The position numbers and the translations under genes were made by a program. 64,000 bases of DNA from positions 496,001 to 560,000 of the forward strand of contig CAWBCV010000004.1 of NCBI GenBank assembly GCA_963787425.1, written 5' to 3'. Source of the stretch: AP-15 sp963787425 (GTDB taxonomy: Bacteria; Pseudomonadota; Alphaproteobacteria; ATCC43930; CGMCC-115725). The notes beneath the pieces are model-generated. The model was not told the DNA's origin. It saw nothing but the letters and a program-made list of their open reading frames with translations, and did not search any database. Positions 52,501 through 62,179 of this stretch are shown in pieces (positions within the stretch are counted from its first letter, which is position 1; every line of letters begins with the position of its first letter).

Positions 52501-54071
52501 ATGAATTCCGTTCCGCGTCCCCGACCCGCTCGTTCTGTGCATTCTCGACGGATGGGGCGAGCGCCCTAGGGCCGACGACAATGCAATCGAACTGGCACGG
52601 GCGCCGAATTGGCACCGGTTGATGGCGCGTTGGCCGCACGCGCAATTGCAGGCAAGCGAGCATTATGTCGGGCTGCCCGACGGGCAGATGGGCAATTCCG
52701 AGGTCGGCCACACCAATATCGGCGCAGGGCGCGTAGTCTTGCAGGACCTGCCGCGCATCGACGCCGCGATCACCGAGGGCAAGCTCGCCGACGATGCCGG
52801 CTCTGCTTGACTTCATCGCCAAGCTGAAGCACAGCCGCGGCACTGCTCATGTGATGGGGCTGATGTCGCCCGGCGGAGTGCATTCGCACCAACGCCAGAT
52901 CGCCGCCCTAGCCCGCATTCTCGCCCAAGCCGAAGTGCCGGTCGCCGTCCACGCATTTCTCGACGGACGCGATACGCCGCCCAAATCGGCTGTTTCCTAT
53001 GTGAAGCAGTTTGAGGACGACATCGCCGGCCTTCGCGATCTGCGGATCGCCACGGTCTGCGGCCGCTACTACGCGATGGATCGCGACAAGCGCTGGGACC
53101 GGGTCGAGAGAGCTTATCGGGCGATTGTCAGCGGCGCCGGCGAGCGCGCCGATGATCCGCATGCAGGCGGTCGAAGCCGCCTATTCCCGAGGCGAGACCG
53201 ACGAATTCGTCGCGCCGACGGCGATCGCCGACTATCCGGGCATGCACGACGGCGACGGCCTGCTGATCGCAAATTTTCGCGCCGACCGGGTGCGCGAGAT
53301 CGCCGCTGCCCTGCTCGACCCCGAATTCTCCGGCTTCGAGCGGGAAAAGCGGGTCGCATTTAGCGCCGCTCTCGGCCTTGTCGAATATTCGACGCAGCTC
53401 AACTCGATTTCTTCCGACGCTGTTCCCGCCGAAGAATCTCGACGACAGCTTTGGCGAGGTGGTGTCACGGGCCGGACTGACCCAGCTTGCGCATCGCCGA
53501 GACCGAGAAATACGCGCACGTCACGTTCTTCTTCAACGGCGGGCGCGAGACGGTCTTTCCAGGCGAGGAACGGATTCTGGTTCCGTCGCCCAAGGTCGCG
53601 ACTTACGATCAGCAGCCTGAGATGTCGGCGCTCGAAGTTACCGACAAGGTTGTCGAGGCAATTCGGTCCAGACGTTTCGACGTCATCGTGCTGAATTACG
53701 CAAATACAGACATGGTCGGGCATACCGGCCGCATCGACGCCGCGACCAAGGCGGTCGAGACCGTCGACGCTTGCCTCGGCCGACTGTCCGAGGCCGTCGA
53801 ACAGGCCGGCGGCACGCTCGTCATTACCGCCGATCACGGCAACGCGGAAATGATGCGCGATCCTGAAACCGGCGAGCCGCACACCGCTCACACGCTCAAC
53901 CCGGTGCCATTCGTTGTGGTGAATCCACCGGCAGAATTCGGCCGCCTCGAAAACGGCCGCCTTTCGGACATCGCCCCGACGTTGCTCGACATTCTCGGGC
54001 TGACAACGCCCGCCGCGATGACCGGCCACTCGCTCATCTCATCGAGTGCGGGACGGCAGGCAGCGAATTAA
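52501..54071 (+). CDS. gpmI: 2,3-bisphosphoglycerate-independent phosphoglycerate mutase (multiple frameshifts)
   Basis: GpmI interconverts 3- and 2-phosphoglycerate with two Mn ions. The family blocks are all present but in changing frames: LVLCILDGWGERP (52.53 kb), GQMGNSEVGHTNIGAGRVVL (Ser nucleophile, 52.69), MGLMSPGGVHSHQRQI (52.85), HAFLDGRDTPPKSAVSYVKQ (52.95), DGDGLLIANFRADRVREIA (53.25), EKYAHVTFFFNGGRETVFPG (53.5), NYANTDMVGHTGRIDA and VITADHGNAEMMRDPETGEP (53.7-53.85). Slips lie near 52560, 52795, 53150, 53410 and 53495. Corrected, about 520 residues, normal for the family. Confidence 0.85.
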
Positions 54072-54177
54072 ACCGCACCAATTCGCCGCGGCGGCTCGGC
54101 TTGATCATCGGCCGCACTGCCGGGTATCTTATGCTACGTGCATCGTGCCGATTGGGCCCGAGCCATAGGGTGAATAG

Positions 54178-55474
54178 ATGAAACGTTCGGGTCTCATGGT
54201 GGTGGTCGCCGCCACTGTCCTCGTGTTCTCGCTGCGCCAGGACATCGGCGCAGCACCGCCGGCCAACTCGGCTGAAACATACAAGCAGCTCAATTTATTC
54301 GGCGAGGTATTCGAGCGCGTACGCGCCGAATATGTCGACGACGTCAGCGACGACACCCTGGTCGAAGTCGGCGATCAACGGCATGCTGACCTCGCTCGAT
54401 CCCCATTCGAATTACCTGAATTCAAAGAACTTCAACGATATGAAGGTCCAGACCCGCGGCGAGTTTGGCGGGCTGGGGATCGAAGTGTCTATGGAGAGCG
54501 GCCTCGTCAAGGTTGTCTCGCCGATTGACGATACGCCGGCGGCACGCGCCGGCCTGAAGCCCGGCGATTTGATAACTCACCTCGATGGTGACCCCGTCCA
54601 GGGGATGACCCTTCCGGAGGCAGTCGAGAAGATGCGGGGCTTGATCGGCAGCGAAATCAAGCTGACTATTCGGCGCGAGGGAAAGGACCCCTTCGACGTC
54701 AAGTTGACCCGCGCAACGATCAAGATCCAGTCGGTCCGCTCCCACCTCGAGGACGACACGATCGGCTACGTTCGGATCACCAGCTTCAACGAGCAGACCG
54801 ATGTCGGCCTCAACAATGCAATGAAGAACCTAAAGCAGCAAGCCGGCAATAAGCTCTCCGGGGTAGTCCTCGATCTGCGCAACAACCCAGGTGGGCTCCT
54901 CGACCAGGCGGTTGCGGTTTCGGACGCCTTTCTCGATAAGGGGGAAATCGTGTCCACTCGCGGCCGTCGCAGCGAGGATGCACAGCGCTATAACGCTCGC
55001 CCAGGCGACATCGCGAGCGGTCTGCCGGTGGCGGTATTGATCAATGGCGGGTCTGCCTCGGCCAGCGAGATTGTCGCCGGCGCGTTGCAGGACCACCATC
55101 GCGCGATCCTTCTCGGGACGAAATCCTTTGGCAAGGGATCGGTGCAAACAATCATCCCGCTCCCCGGCCATGGGGCTATGCGGCTGACCACGGCGCGGTA
55201 TTACACTCCCTCGGGACGCTCGATTCAGGCTAAAGGAATCGATCCGGACATCGTCGTGGAAGCCGCCAAAATCGAGAAGACACCCGAAAAGGGGGAGAAG
55301 GGCGACAAGGTCGCCACCGCGACGGATCTGAAAAAGGACGATTCCGGAGACGGCCCCCCCGAGCAGACATCCGTCGATCCGTCGATCATGGGCACGCCCG
55401 CCGACTACCAGCTGGCCAGGGCGGTCGACATGCTGCGCGGCATCGCGATGTTCAACGGACGCGTCGTCAACTGA
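54178..55474 (+). CDS. ctpA: S41 family C-terminal processing peptidase (one frameshift)
   Basis: Periplasmic serine protease with a PDZ domain. A signal-anchor (GLMVVVAATVLVFSL) is followed by FGEVFERVRAEYVDDVSDD. After a slip near 54368 comes INGMLTSLDPHSNYLNSKNF, the PDZ (GLKPGDLITHLDGDPVQGMT), and the catalytic core GSASASEIVAGALQDHHRAI (Ser) with LLGTKSFGKGSVQTIIPL (Lys). An acidic linker of Lys/Glu/Asp repeats lies near the C-terminus. Normally envC lies between gpmI and ctpA in this group; it is absent here. Confidence 0.88.
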
Positions 55475-55509
55475 CGATGCGCTAACCGGCGCGGCCTCGA
55501 CGGTGTCGG

Positions 55510-56004
55510 ATGAAAGCTGATAAGGACGCCGAGCCGCGGGACTATCGTTCGGCGGTCGGCATCATGCTGCTCAACGCACAGGGAGAGGTGTTCGTCGCCC
55601 GCCGCCGCGACATGCCGTCGATGCCGGCATGGCAGATGCCGCAAGGCGGGATCGACCCGGGTGAGACCCCGCAGCAAGCGGCTCTGCGAGAACTCAAGGA
55701 AGAAATCGGTACCGCGAAGGCCGAGATCATCGGGGAAAGCCGGGGTTGGCTGCACTACGATCTGCCGATCGAACTCGCCGGCAGCATGTGGGGCGGGCGG
55801 TTCCGGGGACAGCGCCAAAAATGGTTTGTCATGCGCTTCACCGGCCGGAACAGCGACGTAAACCTCGCCACCGAACATCCGGAATTCGACGCCTGGCAAT
55901 GGGTTGCGCCATTTCGCCTGCCGGAACTGATAGTCCCGTTCAAGCGTCAGCTCTACATCGACATATTAGCCGAGTTTCAGGAGCACTGCGTGCCCGCGGC
56001 CTGA
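55510..56004 (+). CDS. rppH: RNA pyrophosphohydrolase RppH
   Basis: 164-residue Nudix enzyme that removes pyrophosphate from mRNA 5' ends and starts decay. The Nudix box is GGIDPGETPQQAALRELKEE followed by IG. Other family features are YRSAVGIMLLNAQGEVFVAR, PAWQMPQGG and WGGRFRGQRQKWFVMRF. The ATG at 55510 lies 36 bases after ctpA. Its 3' end overlaps the convergent ribokinase gene by 28 bases. Confidence 0.93.
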   Translation: MKADKDAEPRDYRSAVGIMLLNAQGEVFVARRRDMPSMPAWQMPQGGIDPGETPQQAALRELKEEIGTAKAEIIGESRGWLHYDLPIELAGSMWGGRFRGQRQKWFVMRFTGRNSDVNLATEHPEFDAWQWVAPFRLPELIVPFKRQLYIDILAEFQEHCVPAA

Positions 56005-56882
56005 CCGAGTGACAAGCCCGCCATTGCCGCGTCAATTGCTGCTGAACCTGGCATCGCGGCTTGAGCGCCACGGGCGAGGCATGCAAGGCCGGCGGCGGCA
56101 TTGGCCCGCCGCAGCGCGGCTTCGAGGCTCGCTCCCAAATCGAGCGCCGCCGCGAGAACCCCGACAAAGGTGTCACCGGCGCCCGTCGTATCGACCGGGT
56201 CGATAGCGAGCGCCGGCAAATCGAGCCGGCTGCCATCGGCGAGAAACGCACCTGCCCCTGCAGCGCCGCGCGTCACCACGAGCCCTTGCCGCAACTGGGC
56301 GGCAATCCCCATTGGATCAGACGACATTGTTGCGGCCTCGCTCTCGTTCGCGACAAGGAGATCGATTTCCGACAACAGCGCGAGATCGATCGGCAGCGCC
56401 GGCGCCAGGTTGAGCACACATCGGCCGCCGCGTCTCCGGACACGTCTGATCAGCGCTTGAGTTTCGCCGGGCGGGACTTCGAGCTGGGCGACGAGGGTCG
56501 TGTTGGCGTCGAGCAAATCCTCGGGCACCCAGTCGCACCGCACACCCATATTGGCGCCGGGAGCCACGGCGATAATGTTCTCACCCGCGGCAGACACCAT
56601 AATCAAGGCACAGCCAGTCGGGAATTCGATGTCGCGTACCAAACGCGTATCGACGCCCTCGCCGCGGAGCGAAGCAACGGCAATCGCGGCAAAGCCGTCA
56701 CGCCCGACGGCGCCCACGAGCATGACATCGGCTCCGGCTCGGCGCGCCGCCAGCGCCTGATTGGCACCCTTACCACCCGGTAGAAGTTCGTACGAGCCGC
56801 CCAGCACGGTCTCTCCGGCCTGGGGCAAGCGTGGAACCGGGACGACAATATCGGCATTTATTGAGCCAAAGGTCAGGATCAT
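55977..56882 (-). CDS. rbsK: Ribokinase (PfkB family)
   Basis: 301-residue sugar kinase, probably phosphorylating ribose. N-terminal substrate motifs are FGSINADIVVPVPRLPQAGE and GGKGANQALAARRAGADVML; the ATP/anion-hole motif is DTTGAGDTFVGVLAAALDLG with the catalytic Asp. NLAPALPIDLALLSEIDLLV and ANESEA are ribokinase-like. It is convergent and overlaps rppH by 28 bases. No ribose transporter lies next to it. Confidence 0.88.
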   Translation of the reverse strand: MILTFGSINADIVVPVPRLPQAGETVLGGSYELLPGGKGANQALAARRAGADVMLVGAVGRDGFAAIAVASLRGEGVDTRLVRDIEFPTGCALIMVSAAGENIIAVAPGANMGVRCDWVPEDLLDANTTLVAQLEVPPGETQALIRRVRRRGGRCVLNLAPALPIDLALLSEIDLLVANESEAATMSSDPMGIAAQLRQGLVVTRGAAGAGAFLADGSRLDLPALAIDPVDTTGAGDTFVGVLAAALDLGASLEAALRRANAAAGLACLARGAQAAMPGSAAIDAAMAGLSLGQAAGTQCS

Positions 56883-56982
56883 GTGACAGGGTCCCGCTCG
56901 GGAAGCGACCGGCCGCCACTCCGATTACACCGGCTGGTTGTAATCTGATATAGTCTCAGATCGCACTGACGGAGGAAGGCGT

Positions 56983-57987
56983 ATGGAGGGCTTCGAGACA
57001 CGCCATCTGGGGCGCACGCCCCTCAGATTGACGGTCCTGGGGCTCGGCACCGGAACCCTCGGGGGACACCGGATCCCGGTCACTCGAGAAGAAGGAGAAG
57101 CGGTTGTAAAGGCGGCGTGGTCGGCCGGTGTTCGTTATTTCGACACTGCGCCTTTCTATGGTTTCGGAAAGGCGTGCCGAATTGTCGGCGATGCCCTGCG
57201 CGAGTTGCCCCGCGAAGATTGGGTCTTGTCGACCAAGGCGGGGCGGCTGCTGCGGCCACAGACGAATACCAGCACTCCCGGTGCGCTGCGGCACCCGATG
57301 CCGTTCGAGGATGTCTTCGATTATTCCTACGACGGGATCATGCGCTCGTTCGAGCACAGCTTGCAGCGCCTGGGCTTGGCACGGATCGACATACTTTACG
57401 TTCATGACATCGGTGCGCGGCAGCACGGCAAAGACGCGCATCCTGGGATCATGCGCACTTTTCGCGATGGTGGATATCGCGCGCTCGAACAATTGCGCTC
57501 ATCCGGCCAGCTACGGGCAATCGGGATCGGGGTCAACGAATGGGAAGTTCTGCTCGAGGCGATCGATTGGGGAGATTGGGACGTCTTTCTTCTTGCCGGG
57601 CGTTATACGCTCCTCGAGCAGACGCCCCTCGATGACCTGCTCCCCCAATGCGTGCGATCGGGGATATCGGTCGTGATCGGGGCACCCTTCAATACCGGCA
57701 TTCTCGCCGGCCGCGACACTTGGAACTATCGGCCGGCGCCTCCCGAGATCGCGTGCCGGGTCAAAATGATAAAAGCAATCTGCGATGGCCATCAGGTGCC
57801 TCTCGTCGCCGCGGCGCTGCAGTTTCCACTGGCTCATCCAGCCGTCGCGGCGATCCTCCCCGGGCCGCGCAATGTCAATGAGTTCGAGGCTAACGCCAAG
57901 CTCCTGCGGTACCCGATCCCCCCGGCCTTGTGGGCCGATTTGCGCAAGGCCGAGCTGCTCCATCCAGATGCGCCAACGCCGGCGTGA
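56983..57987 (+). CDS. Aldo/keto reductase, D-threo-aldose 1-dehydrogenase-like
   Basis: 334-residue NADP-dependent TIM-barrel oxidoreductase. The start is FETRHLGRTPLRLTVLGLGT; the tetrad is Asp/Tyr in YFDTAPFYGFGKA, Lys in LSTKAGRLLRP and His in ILYVHDIGARQHG. DVFDYSYDGIMRSFEHSLQR is characteristic of the D-threo-aldose/pyridoxal dehydrogenase branch. The divergent ribokinase gene 100 bases away may share its promoter region, consistent with a sugar-related role; that is inference. Confidence 0.85.
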   Translation: MEGFETRHLGRTPLRLTVLGLGTGTLGGHRIPVTREEGEAVVKAAWSAGVRYFDTAPFYGFGKACRIVGDALRELPREDWVLSTKAGRLLRPQTNTSTPGALRHPMPFEDVFDYSYDGIMRSFEHSLQRLGLARIDILYVHDIGARQHGKDAHPGIMRTFRDGGYRALEQLRSSGQLRAIGIGVNEWEVLLEAIDWGDWDVFLLAGRYTLLEQTPLDDLLPQCVRSGISVVIGAPFNTGILAGRDTWNYRPAPPEIACRVKMIKAICDGHQVPLVAAALQFPLAHPAVAAILPGPRNVNEFEANAKLLRYPIPPALWADLRKAELLHPDAPTPA

Positions 57988-58060
57988 TCGCAGGGAGCTG
58001 GCGCCGGCCTTTGTGGGCTCCGCGGCCGGGATTCGACCCGCGCCGGCCTGTAATGCCCAC

Positions 58061-58456
58061 CTAAGAATCCGACAACTCTATCCTCTCCATGTCCTCGTCG
58101 CTGAATCCGAAATGGTGTCCGATCTCGTGGATCAGCACATGGCGCACCAGATGCTCCAGGTCCTCGCCGCTCTCGCACCAGTAATCGAGGATCGGGCGGC
58201 GATAGAGAAAGATCATGTCGAGGTCTGGCCGCGGATCGCTGACGCTCTTGTGCGGCAGCGCCACGCCCCGATAAAGGCCGAGAATATCGAACGGACTTTC
58301 CAGGCCCATCGCCGCCTCGGTTTCCTCGTCGGGGAACTGCTCGACCCGGATCACGACGCGTCCGAGCTGGCGTTTCAATTGCCGCGGGATGGTTCCCAAC
58401 GCGCGTTCCGCCAACGCCTCAATCTCGGCGAGCGATGGCGGCAGGCGGTCCGGCAT
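58061..58456 (-). CDS. Small zincin-like metallopeptidase (DUF1025)
   Basis: 131-residue cytosolic protein with the zinc motif HEIGHHFGFSDEDMERIE (HExxH plus later Glu/Asp), as in DUF1025 minimal metallopeptidases. Upstream is DMIFLYRRPILDYWCESGED. The ATG at 58456 is preferred; the frame to 58579 overlaps the divergent pterin dehydratase. The substrate is unknown; the family is widespread in alphaproteobacteria. Confidence 0.85.
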   Translation of the reverse strand: MPDRLPPSLAEIEALAERALGTIPRQLKRQLGRVVIRVEQFPDEETEAAMGLESPFDILGLYRGVALPHKSVSDPRPDLDMIFLYRRPILDYWCESGEDLEHLVRHVLIHEIGHHFGFSDEDMERIELSDS

Positions 58457-58487
58457 GATATCACTCCCGCTCCTGACGGAGGTTAGA

Positions 58488-58805
58488 ATGGTCGAAAGAC
58501 TGGTCGGAGCACAGCGCCAAACCGCGTTGCACGGGTTGCACGGTTGGGTCGAGGTCGACGATCGCGATGCGATCCGCAAGACCTACCATTTCGAGAACTT
58601 CTCCGAAGCGTGGGCCTTCATGTCGCGAATGGCGCTCCTGGCAGAAAAAATGGACCACCACCCCGAGCTGTTCAACGTCTACAACCGCGTAGAGGTTATC
58701 CTGTCGACGCACGACGCGGGCGGGATCAGCGAGCTCGACATTCGACTGGCTCATGCGATCGACGAGATCGCCCCCGAAAGGGACCGCCGTCCGCCGTTGC
58801 CCTGA
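58488..58805 (+). CDS. phhB: 4a-hydroxytetrahydrobiopterin dehydratase
   Basis: 105-residue pterin-4a-carbinolamine dehydratase recycling biopterin cofactor. The active-site motif is LLAEKMDHHPELFNVYNRVE (His-His and nearby His), followed by LSTHDAGGISELDIRLAHAI. The ATG at 58488 has GGAGG 5 bases upstream. No phenylalanine hydroxylase lies nearby. It is divergent from the zincin gene. Confidence 0.92.
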   Translation: MVERLVGAQRQTALHGLHGWVEVDDRDAIRKTYHFENFSEAWAFMSRMALLAEKMDHHPELFNVYNRVEVILSTHDAGGISELDIRLAHAIDEIAPERDRRPPLP

Positions 58806-58823
58806 GCGCGCCCGACCTGGCCC

Positions 58824-59585
58824 TTACCGCGGTGCCATGCGCAAGGCGCCGTCGAGCCGGACTACTTCGCCGTTGATCATTGGGTTCTGACAAAGGTGCA
58901 GGACCAGCGCGGCATATTCCTCGGGCCGGCCGAGCCGGCTCGGGAACGGAACGCTCGCGGCCAAACTGTCCCGCACGTTCTGTGGCAGGCCCTCCACCAT
59001 CGGTGTCTCGAACAGGCCCGGGGCAATCGCCACTGCCCGCACCCCATAGCGCGCCAGCTCACGCGCCGCCGGCAGGGTCAGCGAAACGATGCCGCCCTTC
59101 GAGGCGCTGTAGGCCGCCTGCCCGATCTGACCTTCATAGGCCGCGACCGACGCGGTCGAGACGATGATCCCACGCTCGCCCTCGGCCAGTGGATCGAGCG
59201 CGATCATCTCCGCCGCGGCGACCCGCAGGAGGTTGAAGCTGCCGACAAGGTTGACCTCGATGACGCGCCGAAACGCATCGAGCGAAAGCGGGCCGTCGCG
59301 CCCGACGATCCGCCCGGCGGTACCGACGCCCGCGCAATTGACCGCGATGCGCACCGGGCCGTGCCGCTGGCGCGCCGCCGCAACGGCCGCTTCGACCGCA
59401 GCAGCGTCGGTCACATCGCAGCCTATGGCCAATCCGCCTACCTGGCGCGCCGCAACGGATGCCGACGCGTCGTTAATGTCTAAAATCGTAACCTTGACCC
59501 CTGCCGCAGTCAGCGCCTCTGCCGTCGCCCGGCCGAGACCCGAGGCTCCGCCGCTGACGATTGCCGCTTGCCCCGCGATCTCCAT
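58824..59585 (-). CDS. 3-hydroxyacyl-CoA dehydrogenase-type SDR (HSD10-like)
   Basis: 253-residue SDR. SGGASGLGRATAEAL is the NAD-binding motif; catalytic Ser and Tyr/Lys are in STASVAAYEGQIGQAAYSAS followed by KGG; the C-terminus has APGLFETPMVEGLPQNVRDS and FPSRLGRPEEYAALVLHLCQ. This pattern is that of type-2 3-hydroxyacyl-CoA dehydrogenases in fatty-acid and branched-chain amino-acid oxidation. It is the last gene of a minus-strand run and converges on phhB. Confidence 0.87.
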   Translation of the reverse strand: MEIAGQAAIVSGGASGLGRATAEALTAAGVKVTILDINDASASVAARQVGGLAIGCDVTDAAAVEAAVAAARQRHGPVRIAVNCAGVGTAGRIVGRDGPLSLDAFRRVIEVNLVGSFNLLRVAAAEMIALDPLAEGERGIIVSTASVAAYEGQIGQAAYSASKGGIVSLTLPAARELARYGVRAVAIAPGLFETPMVEGLPQNVRDSLAASVPFPSRLGRPEEYAALVLHLCQNPMINGEVVRLDGALRMAPR

Positions 59586-59619
59586 GCGCTCCTCCTGCCG
59601 ATGCTTACACCGGGAAACC

Positions 59620-60534
59620 TTAACGCCGAGGTGACCGCACTACCCGCCCCTCGCCGCGGCGCGCCAGTCTGGCGAGTCGGGCCTCGCGATACGCGACGTA
59701 GACCGATGATCCGGCGATGATGGCGGCTCCTACCCAGGTCCACACATCGGTCACCTCGCCGAACCACAGGAAACCGACCAACGCCGCGAACGGCAGGCGA
59801 GCGAACTCAAAAGGTGTGCAGGCGCTGGCATCGGCGGCCGCAAGCGCCCGCGCTACCGAAAAGTGCGCGATTGTTCCGAGGCCGCCGAGCGCGACGAGTG
59901 CGCCGAGGGTCGACGGGTCCGGCCAGCGCCAGACAAACAGCGCCGGCACCAGGGATAACGGCGTCAGGTAGATCATGAACATCGCGACAATTCTGCCCGG
60001 CGGCTCGGTGCGAGCGAGAAATTTGACCGTGATGTTGTTCATCGCCGCGCTCGCCGCCGACAGCAGCAGGATCAAGAGGTTCGCGTCGAGACGCTCGCTG
60101 CCCGGCCGCATGATCACGAGCACGCCGACAAAGCCAATGACGACCGCGCTCCAGCGCCGCAGCCGCACGTCCTCGTGTAGGACAATCACCGCCGCTATCG
60201 TGGCGAAGAGGGGGGCAGTGAAGTTGACGGCCGTCGCAGTCGCCAATGGCACAACGGTGATCCCATAAAACCAGGTCACCATTGAGACGAGACCTACCGC
60301 CCCGCGCAGCAGATAAAAGCCAGCGTTGCGGCTGCGCAAGAGACCCGGACCGCCTTTAATGATCCAGGGGATCACGATCACGAGCCCGAAAAAGCAACGA
60401 AAAAACGCGACCTCGAACGGGTGCATCGCCTGCGCGGCGACACAAATCAGCACATTCATCATGACCGCGCAGATCCCGCTGAGCAAAATCCACAACGCAG
60501 CGCGGGTACTCGGCGCCAGCCGCGGCGCGGTCAA
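59620..60534 (-). CDS. EamA/DMT-family transporter
   Basis: 304-residue inner-membrane protein with ten predicted helices in two EamA repeats (ALWILLSGICAVMMNVLICV; LLILLLSAASAAMNNITVKF). Members export metabolites such as amino acids. The TTG at 60534 gives the family length; the open frame to 60774 lies inside the neighbouring pagL-like gene. The C-terminus is Arg-rich and cytosolic. The substrate is unknown. It lies 43 bases after the pagL-like gene, same strand. Confidence 0.8.
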   Translation of the reverse strand: MTAPRLAPSTRAALWILLSGICAVMMNVLICVAAQAMHPFEVAFFRCFFGLVIVIPWIIKGGPGLLRSRNAGFYLLRGAVGLVSMVTWFYGITVVPLATATAVNFTAPLFATIAAVIVLHEDVRLRRWSAVVIGFVGVLVIMRPGSERLDANLLILLLSAASAAMNNITVKFLARTEPPGRIVAMFMIYLTPLSLVPALFVWRWPDPSTLGALVALGGLGTIAHFSVARALAAADASACTPFEFARLPFAALVGFLWFGEVTDVWTWVGAAIIAGSSVYVAYREARLARLARRGEGRVVRSPRR

Positions 60535-60577
60535 GGTGGAAGGCCGCCGATCGCCATCGTCGGGCCCTGCTACAGGA

Positions 60578-61135
60578 TTAGTGCAACGGCACCGTGAGGA
60601 CGACGGTGGCCAATTCCACCCCGGGGTTCTGTTTTCCGATGCCGGCGTTTGACATGTGATAAAGCCCGAACCCAAGGCGGGTGAAATTGTCGAAGCGATA
60701 ATCGAATTCCGCGCCGGTGCGGAATTCGGTGTGGGCTCCGAGATCGATGCCGGTGCCGTGCTCGAAGTACCCAACTGCAGCAGTCGGCGTGATTACCCAT
60801 TTGCCGGCGAAGTTGATATCAAATCCGAATCCCCCATAGCCGTAAAAGGCGCCTTTCCCCGTTCCCATAGCGCCGATGAACGGCGCGACAATCCACAGCA
60901 CATCGCCGAAGCGGTACTCGCCCAGCACCAATCCCGTCCTTCCGGCGCCCGGTTTCTTGGCGTCGGGCAGCACATCGAATGCGCCGCTGCCGAGCGCGAC
61001 GCGCGGCGGATCGCCAGGCGAGCCCAAAGTTACCAGCGAACCCAAAGTGATTTGGGCGGACGCTGGCTGTGGCGCCGAAATGCCCAACGCGAGGAGCAAG
61101 AGCATCCCCGTCCGATATATGAATATCTTGCTCAA
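60578..61135 (-). CDS. Lipid A 3-O-deacylase PagL-like protein
   Basis: 185-residue outer-membrane barrel. A signal peptide (MLLLLALGISAPQPASA) is followed by beta strands, and near the C-terminus the catalytic motif GLYHMSNAGIGKQNPGVE, matching the PagL His-Ser-(x)-Glu triad. PagL removes the 3-linked acyl chain of lipid A, altering the outer membrane. The start at 61135 (MSKIFIYRTG) fits the signal peptide. Annotation as acyloxyacyl hydrolase is also possible. Confidence 0.8.
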   Translation of the reverse strand: MSKIFIYRTGMLLLLALGISAPQPASAQITLGSLVTLGSPGDPPRVALGSGAFDVLPDAKKPGAGRTGLVLGEYRFGDVLWIVAPFIGAMGTGKGAFYGYGGFGFDINFAGKWVITPTAAVGYFEHGTGIDLGAHTEFRTGAEFDYRFDNFTRLGFGLYHMSNAGIGKQNPGVELATVVLTVPLH

Positions 61136-61228
61136 GTTCTCCCCCCAATTCCGCGATGGCTGCGATTTGCCGGCGCTATCCTAAAAGGCAAATTGTGCTC
61201 CGCAAGTGGCAACCATCCAGCGGCAAAC

Positions 61229-62179
61229 TCAGATCCTTTTCATTCGTTCCGTCGCTAGGACCAACTGCTCGCGAATGCCCGGCTCCATCGCCGAATGGCC
61301 GGCATCGGGAACGATCACATAGCGCGCCTCGGGCCAGGCGCGCGCCAGCTCGTCGGCGCTGCCGATCGGGCAGACCATGTCGTAGCGTCCTTGCACGATT
61401 ATCGCCGGCAACTGCCTTATCTGTCCGATGCGGGCGATCAGATCACATTTGCCGGTGAACAGATGGCCGCTGAAGAAATGCGCTTCGATTCGCGACAGGC
61501 CGAGAGCGAGCCGATCCTCGCCGAAAGCAGCCACCGTCTCGGGGTTGGGCAACAAGGTCGAGCAGGCGCCCTCGTAGCTGCTCCAGGCGCGCGCCGCCGG
61601 CATGTGGACGCGCGGCTCCGGGTCTCGCAAGCGTCGGTAATAGGCGGCGAGAATGTCGCTACGCTCGGCCTCGGGGAGAAATCCCGAAAAGGCGCGCCAC
61701 GCCTCGGGAAACACTCTGCGAATGCCGTAAAGGAACCACTCGATCTCCTCCGGGCGGCACAGAAAGATGCCGCGCAGCACGAGCCCGAGACAGCGAAGCG
61801 GGTGCGTCTCGGCGTAATGCAGCGCCAATGTCGAGCCCCAGGACCCGCCAAATACCAGCCAATTGTCGATACTTAGCGAGGAGCGCAGATGTTCGATATC
61901 GGCCGCGAGATGGGCCGGCGTGTTGTCGGCGATCTCGCCGAGCGGCGTCGATCGGCCGGCGCCGCGCTGATCGAAAATCACGATCCGCCAATATTCAGGA
62001 TCGAAAAACCGCCGATGCACCGGGGTCGCGCCGGCGCCGGGGCCTCCGTGCAGAAACAGCGCCGGGACACCGCGTGGATTACCCGACTGCTCCCAGTACA
62101 TCGTGTGGCGGGCATCGAGCCGCAGCCTGCCCGTGCGGTATGGCTCGATAGGCGGGAACAGATCGCGGCGGTTGATCAT
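61229..62179 (-). CDS. pip: Proline iminopeptidase
   Basis: 316-residue alpha/beta hydrolase that removes N-terminal proline from peptides. Signatures are LFLHGGPGAGATPVHRRFFD, FDQRGAGRSTPLG, the nucleophile GGSWGSTLALHYAETHP, Asp in QGRYDMVCPIGSADEL and His in DAGHSAMEPGI. The family-specific cap segment is AARAWSSYEGACSTLLP. The ATG at 62179 is used. It is cytosolic. Confidence 0.93.
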   Translation of the reverse strand: MINRRDLFPPIEPYRTGRLRLDARHTMYWEQSGNPRGVPALFLHGGPGAGATPVHRRFFDPEYWRIVIFDQRGAGRSTPLGEIADNTPAHLAADIEHLRSSLSIDNWLVFGGSWGSTLALHYAETHPLRCLGLVLRGIFLCRPEEIEWFLYGIRRVFPEAWRAFSGFLPEAERSDILAAYYRRLRDPEPRVHMPAARAWSSYEGACSTLLPNPETVAAFGEDRLALGLSRIEAHFFSGHLFTGKCDLIARIGQIRQLPAIIVQGRYDMVCPIGSADELARAWPEARYVIVPDAGHSAMEPGIREQLVLATERMKRI

